A stretch of DNA of 64,000 nt from Trichodelitschia bisporula (Eukaryota > Ascomycota > Dothideomycetes > Phaeotrichales > Phaeotrichaceae): the NCBI GenBank assembly GCA_010356995.1, contig ML996703.1, forward strand, positions 372,001-436,000, given 5' to 3'. The number at the start of each line of letters is the position of its first letter. Positions within the stretch are counted from its first letter, which is position 1. The translations under genes and the position numbers were made by a program. Positions 56,716-64,000 of this stretch are shown piece after piece. The notes beneath the pieces were generated by a model. That model ran no database searches and was not told where the DNA came from. It worked only from the letters and a program-made list of their open reading frames with translations.

Positions 56716-58037
56716 TCAAACCCCCCTCCCAGCCTCCAACTGCGCAGGCGTAACCGTCTCCCTCCGTCTCCTAAACGGATTGAACATACCCCCACCACTC
56801 GCCGGCCTCTCTGTCCTCGTCACCACCGCCTCAGTCTGCGCCTGCGCCTGCGCCGGCATCGCCCTTCCTCTCCACCTTCCCAATAACCCTCCAGACCGCG
56901 GCCCATCCCCTCGCAGCTCATTCCGCTCAGCACCGGCACGCGTCCGCAAATTCGTAGGACCGCCCCCACCCATGCTGAACCAGGCGTTCTGCGGCGCTTG
57001 CGGGAGGTTGATGCGCAAAGGGTTCATGCCAGAACGGCGAGATGTGGTCTCCGGCGCGGCAGCCTCGGTCTCCGGCCGCGGCTTCGGGACGTAGTAGTCG
57101 GCCTTGCACAGCGGGCAGCAGGCGCGGCGCGTGGTCAGCCAGGGGTCGACGCATGCGGCATGGAAGGCGTGGCCGCAGGTGAGGCCGCGCACATCATCGT
57201 CGTCTTCTAGGCTGTCGAGACAAATGGCGCAGGTATCACCCGGCGTGGCGAGAATTTCGGGCGGTGTCGCTGACGGGATGGGGTCGTCTTCGTCGTCGGA
57301 TTCGTCGGTCGAGGGTTTGTGGGGCGGAGGAAGGGGCGTCTGCGTTGCGACCGGAGTCGTTGTTGTCGCCGCTTCTTTGGATTTCTCGGAGATGACCGCG
57401 GGGGCAGGATCTGACGGCTCGGGAGACGTGGGTGCGGTGTGTACGGCCTGTCCGTCGGAGAGGGTCGAGGTTGGTCGAACGTTTTCACCGGATGCGCGGT
57501 CTGATGGGCCGACGTCAATGTCCTTGAGACTCGGCTCGCGGCTGCCAGGTGACACGATACCGCCGGCTGAGGGAAGGCCTTCCTTCTCGCGCGAGGCGCG
57601 CCACGCCTTGTACTTGGACTGCGGGAAGCGGGTATTGACTTCGTCCATGGTCATAAGTCTCTTCTCACGGCGGCGGCGGTGCGGGCGTGGCATGACAGTC
57701 AGGTCGATAGGGTCACCGTCTGCGTGGGCGCGCAGCGCACGATTGCGCTGGTTGTAGCGGAAGCAGTACTTGACGCCAACAATGATCCTGAGGGGGTTAG
57801 CCGGATGGACGCGGAGCAGAATTTGAGAGCAACAAACCAAAGATTCGTAAAAACCACACCAAAGCCGAGCGCAACGAAGAAGAGCAGCGGAGAACTGCTG
57901 CCGCCGCCGCCATTGCCGTTCGACGTGGGTGACGCGCTCGGTGGGGCGGATGAAGTCATTGCGGTCGAGGCCGTTGTAGAAGTCGGCGTGGTCGACGTTA
58001 CGTGCCCCGACATGGACGACATGGATGAGGAAGCCAT
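56716..58037 (-). CDS. Membrane-anchored RING-H2 ubiquitin ligase
   Basis: Exons 58037-57838 and 57787-56716, with a 50-nt phase-2 intron, give 423 residues. A Ser/Thr-rich N-terminus is followed by one membrane segment, LLFFVALGFGVVFTNLWIIV, interrupted by the intron. A basic stretch and disordered Pro/Ser linker lead to the RING-H2 domain at about 248-290 with CAIC, CGHAFHAAC and CPLC. The tail is Gly/Arg-rich. Single-pass RING-H2 ligases of this layout work at Golgi, endosome or vacuole membranes; the exact site and substrates are unknown. Confidence 0.88.
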
Positions 58038-60551
58038 TGTGGATGAGCGGATGAAGAAGTATCAACGATTGCTGGGTGCAGCGATGGTTGAAGGGGCGAC
58101 GCTACGCACGAAGCGATGCACGAGTCGTGGGTTCGCTCCGTGTGGAACCAGCGTGAACGCGAAAAGCGGGACTCGCGACCAGGCGCGACGATGAACGATG
58201 CAATGCGAAAAACAATCGCACGGCAGAGGTATGCCAAACCCGTCGACGGTAAAGGACGCAGAAGCGCTGGTGGTGGCTGGATGTTGGAAACGGAGGTGAT
58301 CTCGTGGTGCGACGCAGGAAGCGTAGGGAGCGTAGGGCAAGGGCCTCTGCGAGGGTGAGGTGTCTAAAACGCAGTTACGTTCCGACCACACATTGCAACT
58401 GTGCGCGGGGTGCAGCGTGTTTTAGAACTAGGCGCCGTAGGAAGAAGAGCGGTGCAGAAGCGGGCGTGTGCTGATGTTTGGTTGTTCAAAGGGCGGGCGA
58501 CGGCGGTGAGGGTTCGTGAACGCGATGGAGTTTACGGGTCCAGGTGGTGAAGTGCTCCAGGAAGGCAGAAGGAGCGGAGGAGGCGGTCCAGCAGATGGCG
58601 TTGGACTGGGGAGGGTGGGAGGGGGGAACGGCGAGGAGAGAGGGGTGTAGATGCCGGAGAATAGAGAGAGGCAGAGAGAGATATGTGCCTTGCCGGGAGA
58701 AGGCAAGATGGGGCTGAACAACTGGGCAGAAGAGAGAAGAGGGAAGAGGGAAGAGGGAAAAAGAGGGGAGGGAATCGGCGCTAGATGGGATAGTAGGATA
58801 CTTTAGGGGAGTGGAGGGAGGCGTCCTATCCCGCTGCTGGACGGGTAAAATGCGCGCACCAAGCTGACGACTCGTAGGATAAGCGCGGATAACAGCCGCT
58901 ACTAGCGTCGAGGCTGTGGAGTCGAGTGGTGGGCGAGGATCGAGTGAGAGGACGAGTTTGGAGAGTGGATTTGGGATATGTAAAAGAGAAAGATCAGATG
59001 AGAGCGTGAGAGAGATGTGAAAGAGTAGTTTGGGGAAGGGGAGCAAGGAAGGAGACAAGATGCGCCACAGAACAGAATGACAGGCTTGATGCTAAAGGTC
59101 GCTCATGCAAGCCCCAGCAGCAAAAGGCTGAATGAGGCCCAAAGCCCTTGGACGGGGGGTTGGGATGAGGAGGAGGGGGTGAAGGGCTGGCTTTTTGGTG
59201 GAGAGGCGAGACTGCACACCATGAGGAAGAGAGGGCAAACGGACGATCGACGACAAGATTCAAAAGACGAGAGAGTGAAGAGACACGAGACGAGGGAGAC
59301 GAGAGAAGCGCCTAGCGAGTGAAGAGAGGCAATGAAGGGGAAGGGGATCCTGGTCCTTGGAGTTTCATCGTTGAGGGAGAATTGAGGGAGAATTGATTGC
59401 TGCAGGCCCAAAAGACCAGAGATGCCCGTGATGAACCTCTTTCCACTGCTCCCGGTCCACTCGGTCTTTTTTCATCTGTAAAGCTTTCCCGGAGTCTCTT
59501 TTCTCGGGCTTTTGCCTCTTCCATCTACATAAATCACTCCCCTAATCCCGCTCTTTCCGCTCCATCAGGCCCAGATCCACGCATCACCATCAACACCTTA
59601 CTGACAGTCGAGCAGGTACTTGGATAAGTAGAACTACAGTGCTTGACAAGTGCCCGATAAGTGCTCGACAAGTAGCGTACACGCTCGACATGTCCGTATC
59701 ATCACCCCCGCGTTTCCGTCGCCCGTCTGACCTCCCAAGGAACGTCCAACAGGCCAGCAAGGCCAGCCGAGCCACGCACAACCATGTCAATCGCCTCCAA
59801 CGACTGACGAACCCTTCCCACGAAGCCATGAGAATAGCAGCAAGTCTCACCCACAGCCGTCTACCACCGTAATCGCTGATTCCCTTGTGAATTCATATTC
59901 CAAATGTAGCCCTCGTCCACCATCGCCACCCCCAGCCAAAAGAAGCAGAGACCGGGTAATGCCAAATTGTCGGATAAGGTGGTTAGATAATGCATGCCCC
60001 TCCACGCCATCGGTCCGTTCCTCCCTTGCGGGCGCACTGAGCCATGTTCTTCCCAATTTCATCGCCAGCATGGACGCAGAAGCACCCACCCTGCCCATAT
60101 GTGCACAGCAGCAGCAAGGGATCGCAGTCCACTCCGCAAGTATACAGTGCTTTGACAGCCGTTATCCATTTGCCCTTGGCCCGTTTGTGCCAGTTGTAGC
60201 AGTCTACAAGTCTAGATCACAGCATCTTCTCATGATTCTCTCCAACTTCACCTCTAGCCACTTCTCCTCCTTGGCCCATTCGCCCCTCGCGCACTCGTGA
60301 CGTTGCCCAACCCGCGTGAAGACCGCCAAGCATCCCCCGCAGCTCCCGCCTCCATCCGCACGCCGTCTCAGCGCCACAGCCACGCTGCAAAGAAGCTTTG
60401 CTCAATTGCTTGCCGAACGCCCTTGCCCAGCTCTTCCACGCGACACACGAACCACATCATATGACCCCGCGTCCACCTCTCCACTTCGCGCATACCTCAA
60501 GCGCGCATCACGACATCACACGTCCCCAACAACAGTACCAGTACCAAAAAA
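58038..60551. other. Long divergent intergenic region, RING gene / cyclophilin H
   Basis: 2.5 kb without a supported gene. Open frames on the minus strand between 58428 and 59411 are translations of a long purine-rich plus strand and are Ser/Pro/Leu-biased. Short TGCTCGACAAGT-like repeats occur at about 59608-59692. Confidence 0.5.
58660..59345 (+). repeat. Polypurine (GA-rich) tract
   Basis: The plus strand is strongly A/G-biased, with dense GAGAGAG and AGAGGGAAGAGGGA repeats, the most regular at about 58731-58775. It lies within the promoter side of the RING gene, so its transcript leader would be CT-rich. Confidence 0.6.
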
Positions 60552-61356
60552 ATGTCCGCCCCCGAAAACCCAGTCGTGTTCTTCGACATAACCCTCGGAG
60601 GTACGTGCACCGCGCCGATCGGCAGACATCTCGGTCGCTCGCAATCTCGCTCCCCTTTTCCCGAGAGACATGGCTTTCAACGGTAGATGAGCCGCTGTCG
60701 CACAGGGCTAATTATGTTTTTTTCTGTCCGGGGAATTAGGTGAACCGCTGGGCCGCATCAAAATGGAGCTGTTCGCCGACGTTGTGCCCCGCACCGCGGA
60801 GAACTTCCGCCAGTTCTGCACGGGGGAGAGTAAGGGCCTGCAGGGTAGGCCGCAGGGGTACAAGGGGAGCAAATTTCATAGAGTGGTGAGTAGCTTTGCT
60901 GAAGCATTTTTCTTCATGTCTTTGGTGTTACGTGTGGTACGTCAATTGTATGGCGATGCTAAGCGGCCCAGATCAAAGACTTCATGATCCAAGGCGGCGA
61001 CTTCCTCCACGGCGATGGCACGGGCTCAACCTGCATCTACGGCACCAAGTCCTTCGCCGACGAGGGCTTCACGCTGACCCACGACAAGCCAGGCCTACTC
61101 AGTATGGCGGTACGTCCCCTCCTCCCCCTCCTCCCCCACCCCTCTAACTTCGACGCAGAACTCCGGCCCCAACACCAACGGCAGCCAATTCTTCATCACC
61201 ACCGTCCCAACCCCCTTCCTGAACAAGAAACACGTCGTCTTCGGCCGCGTCGTCGACGGCATGGACGTCGTGCACAAGGTCGAGCACACGCGCGTCATGA
61301 AGCCCGGCGATAGGCCGGTGACAGATGTGGTGATTGCGCAGTGTGGGGAGATGTAG
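60552..61356 (+). CDS. Peptidyl-prolyl cis-trans isomerase H (cyclophilin H)
   Basis: A proline isomerase of the U4/U6-U5 snRNP in animals. Exons 60552-60600, 60740-60885, 60972-61109 and 61159-61356; introns 139, 86 and 49 nt; 176 residues. The match to human PPIH is close in layout: [55 protein letters not shown], then [17 protein letters not shown] and VVIAQCGEM at the end. Catalytic Arg (FHRV) and the FMIQGGDF and QFFIT pocket residues are present. The insertion RPQGYKG typical of PPIH replaces the CypA loop. Confidence 0.92.
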
Positions 61357-62340
61357 CGTCTGTAGCCAACTCGCCAATACTCCAATTCAAGCCTGTGAAA
61401 AGGTAAGTAGTGCCACTGCCTCGAGACTCGACCCGCTTGCATCTGTACCACCAAATGTCTCTGTCTTGCCTTCCCGATGCAGTCCCGCGCAGCTCATGTT
61501 GCGTAACGTCACGCCGCCTGCCCCCCCCCCGTTTCGATTCGACGCATGCGCATACCGTACGCTGTATGTGCGCGTTCGACGAACGCGTTTGTTTTTGCGC
61601 GGCTCGTTTCAACACGTGTGGATGATCTCCAGTCTGATCGTCGTCGAGTCGAGTCAAGGCTGTTCCCCAGCCTCAAAGTTGATATCACGTGCCACACCCC
61701 CCTGGAACTTGTACCCTAAAAGTCCTTGCCGCAGCGGCCACGGTACTTTCCCGGTCGACTAGGCAGTCATATTCTTCACTCCATCCCTAGCCTCGCCTCG
61801 CCATCAGGCTTAATGATCCCCTCCCCCCAACCCCCATCAAGCCAGCACGAACGCAATATATTCATCCTCTACCCCCCACCCCTCCAAACCGCCTCGAACC
61901 CGCGCACCGGGCCCGCGCACCGAAACGGGTCGTTTCCCGAAGGGGTACTGGGAGTATTCGTTTAGGACCACTTTATCTGCGGGGCCCGTGCGCGTGTTGA
62001 GGGGCGGTCCGCGGGTTGGGGGCGGGTATATTACTCGTCGGTGGTACCGGTGGTTGGGACGGCGGTGTCGGTGGGGGGCACGTGGGGGGTTTACTGGCGG
62101 GGTTTGGGTGTGGAGGGGGTGGCGATGAGGTGGCGGATGCGGGTTGATATTACCGCTTCAACGGTCGGGGAGGCGGGTTGACAGCAGACAGGCAGCGCGG
62201 GTTTAACGGGGTCGGTTAACGGCACGTCTGCAGCGAGGAAGAAGCTTTTGATACTCATACCGAACCGCAAGTGTACATCATCCCATCGTCATAAGGTTCA
62301 CACTCTGGACCCGTACACCACCCCGCCTCTCAGCTGCCAT
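61357..62340. other. Convergent intergenic region, cyclophilin H / QGGYG protein
   Basis: 984 bp. A candidate 3'-UTR intron of the cyclophilin gene (61403-61482, GTAAGT...GATGCAG) and an imperfect inverted repeat (61901-61916 with 61979-61994) are visible. The stretch 61980-62220 is very G-rich on the plus strand. No gene recognised. Confidence 0.5.
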
Positions 62341-63299
62341 TTAGAAGAATTTACTCGCAAGGCCCATGAGCGGATTCCCCGCTGCGCCGGATGCAGCCCC
62401 GCCCCCGCTCACCTGGCTCTTCAGATACATCTTGAAGGCCATCTGCGCAGCCTGCGCGACGGCCGACTCCTTGGACTGTGCGGGTTGCTGCTCTCGTTAG
62501 CTTTGCGTCAACCGTCAAGGGAAAGACGTAGACTGACTGACGACCCCGCATTCTGCTTCTCCCACAGCTTACTCGCCTCGCCCATCGCCATGCCAATAAG
62601 CTGGTTATGCCCACCGGTCCCCGGCTCCCCCGCTTTCCCAGAGCCAGACGAGGTAAACATCTTGAGCGCCTGCATGGCCGCCGCAGCACCAATATCCCCC
62701 CCACCACTCCCACCCTGACCCCCGCCACCATAAACCTTCTGATGTTGCTTCACCATATCCTCCTCATCCAACCCCTCCTCCTGCAGCTTCCCCTTCTTCC
62801 CCGCAAGCATGCCGAGCACATTCCCAAACATTCCACTGTCCGCTGCATCGCCCGCATGCCGGGCAGCCGAGTTCGCCGCGCCCGAGAAGTCACTGTCGGA
62901 TTGACCTTCCTGAGGCCGGGGTGCGGGACGTCCGCCCTGCGGCCGCGAGGGCTCGTCTTCGTACCGCGCGCTGCTGTCGTAGTAGTTCCCGCCTACGCTG
63001 CCACCGCCACCGTATTCACGCTCTTCGGTAGGCCGCGTGTAGCCTGACCCACTACTGCTCTGGTGCGGTGCGGGACGGCCGCTGTTGCCGTAGCCTTCTG
63101 AGGGACGCTCGTCGCGGCTGTGGCCGCCTTGTTGGCCGTAACCGCCTTGCTGTCGGTCATCGCCCCCGTATCCACCTTGCTGCCGGTCCGAGTCGCGACC
63201 GTATCCGCCTTCTTGACGGCGTTCGTCCCGGTCATCACGACCATAGCCACCCTGTTGACGGTCGTCATCACGCCCATAACCGGATTGATTGTACGACAT
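62341..63299 (-). CDS. Fungal QGGYG-repeat protein with conserved helical C-terminus
   Basis: Exons 63299-62538 and 62487-62341, with a 50-nt phase-0 intron, give 302 residues. The N-terminal about 75 residues are tandem RQQGGYGRDD-like units, prion- or FUS-like in composition. A disordered Pro/Arg/Ser region leads to a conserved fungal C-terminal module: FSGAANSAARHAGDAADSGM, DEEDMVKQHQKVYGGGG, IGAAAAMQALKMFTSS, HNQLIGMAMGEASKLWEKQN and AAQMAFKMYLKSQ, ending GLASKFF. Homologous modules are annotated as domains of unknown function in ascomycetes. A second acceptor 12 nt downstream (CACAG before TCC) would keep the frame and drop four residues. Confidence 0.82.
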
Positions 63300-64000
63300 G
63301 CTGGATGTAGTCTTGATCCTGATTAGCACAGTCCTGGCGAGGACGAGAGCCAAATTCGACGGAAAGCCCACTTTTTTATCACCGCAGAGGAATTGAAGTC
63401 AGATCTGGTCGTGAAATCAGCAAAGAGGGGTTCTGAGGGGTTAAATGGGAGCCTTCCCCTCTACCCCTCAGCCCCGCACCAGCTTCAGCCCAACTCCCCA
63501 CGGCGCCTTCCCCAGACGGCGGCCAATGACATCACATTGCACCGCCATACCCCCGCTAGCGTGCGTCATACCCGCTGCTGCGCGCGATCGGCCAAGAGAT
63601 CCGGTTGTCTTGGGACGGGCGCTCCGAGACCGCTGTTAAGGCGTCAATGGTTTACGGCGAGGGGTGTGTAAGCGGTGCAGCGTTGGATGGGCATCATGAG
63701 CTGCTAATGTTATCTAGGGCGAAGGCGGAGCAGAGTAGAGAGCTGTGTCTCTGGATGTTGGCCAGGATGCGGGATTCCGAGCTTCTGAAAACGAAGAGAA
63801 GTTGAGCTACAGTAAATGAGCAGGTTTGCATTGCGGCGAAAGACCCGCTAACGAAGCTATATACAGCTGAACTATAACCAAAACCTCCACATATAGCCTT
63901 TTCACGTAGCACACATGATACATCAAGAGCCAGACCCAGCTGACCCTTTCGGGCTCAGCCCAAATCGGCAACAAACTCCTCATCTAAATCCCCGAATCAT
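63300..64000. other. Promoter side of the QGGYG gene to the window edge
   Basis: 701 bp with no supported gene. Short open frames at 63393-63671 and 63694-63912 show no recognisable content. Confidence 0.45.

Noticed and set aside
58428-59411. Several minus-strand Ser/Leu/Pro frames
   Set aside because: They are translations of a polypurine tract and lack any domain or splice structure.

Overview
This window is nuclear DNA of a filamentous ascomycete (Pezizomycotina). Genes are dense and spliced by short introns, mostly 37-60 nt, with GT-AG ends and CTAAC/CTGAC-like branch sites. There is a fungal Zn2Cys6 regulator, a TRI12-like MFS transporter, a CE16-type esterase, a fumarate reductase fused to cytochrome b5, and nuclear tRNA genes, two of them with introns. 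Coding sequence is GC-rich and often serine/proline-rich. I see no intact mobile element, CRISPR array, rRNA or secondary-metabolite core enzyme. Exon coordinates were worked out by hand from splice signals, reading phase and family conservation.

Layout. 1-6.2 kb: 3' part of a very long serine/proline-rich fungal protein, interrupted by a probable homopolymer frame error. 6.7 kb: tRNA-Leu(CAG). 6.9-11.5 kb: exocyst Sec10 (minus) divergent from Nus1 (plus). 11.8-15.6 kb: cystathionine gamma-lyase, then ribosomal protein S15/uS19 head-to-head with acidic ribosomal protein P2. 16.4-17.5 kb: Spt2. 18.7-21.2 kb: exosome cofactor Rrp47/Lrp1 and ketopantoate reductase. 21.4-23.4 kb: six-exon MFS transporter. 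23.4-26.0 kb: gene-poor stretch. 26.0-27.1 kb: an eIF2B/isomerase-fold protein. 27.3 kb: tRNA-Ala(CGC). 28.0-28.8 kb: exosome Rrp40. 29.2-32.2 kb: Osh3-type oxysterol-binding protein. 33.6-34.9 kb: secreted SGNH esterase. 35.0 kb: tRNA-Trp. 35.5-36.7 kb: MOT1-type molybdate transporter. 37.3-39.1 kb: Rtf1, divergent from Coq7 (39.6-40.4 kb). 41.6-43.2 kb: a Zn2Cys6 gene that looks truncated or decayed. 44.0-47.2 kb: a DsbA-like thioredoxin-fold protein and fumarate reductase. 49.1-50.6 kb: mitochondrial seryl-tRNA synthetase. 50.8-53.8 kb: a GPI-anchored low-complexity wall protein head-to-head with the GPI transamidase catalytic subunit Gpi8. 54.4-58.0 kb: a ZIP zinc transporter and a membrane RING-H2 ubiquitin ligase. 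60.5-63.3 kb: cyclophilin H and a fungal QGGYG-repeat protein.

Most genes are unrelated housekeeping functions: secretion, dolichol and GPI synthesis, transsulfuration, translation, RNA decay, transcription elongation, ubiquinone and coenzyme A synthesis. This is ordinary core-genome synteny rather than a cluster. The points most worth a second look are the G12 frame break, a candidate GC-AG intron in the Osh3 gene, the broken-looking Zn2Cys6 locus, a coding-like relic behind Rrp47, a telomere-like minisatellite inside an intron, and a (GGGT)7 run in the Gpi8/GPI-protein intergenic region.
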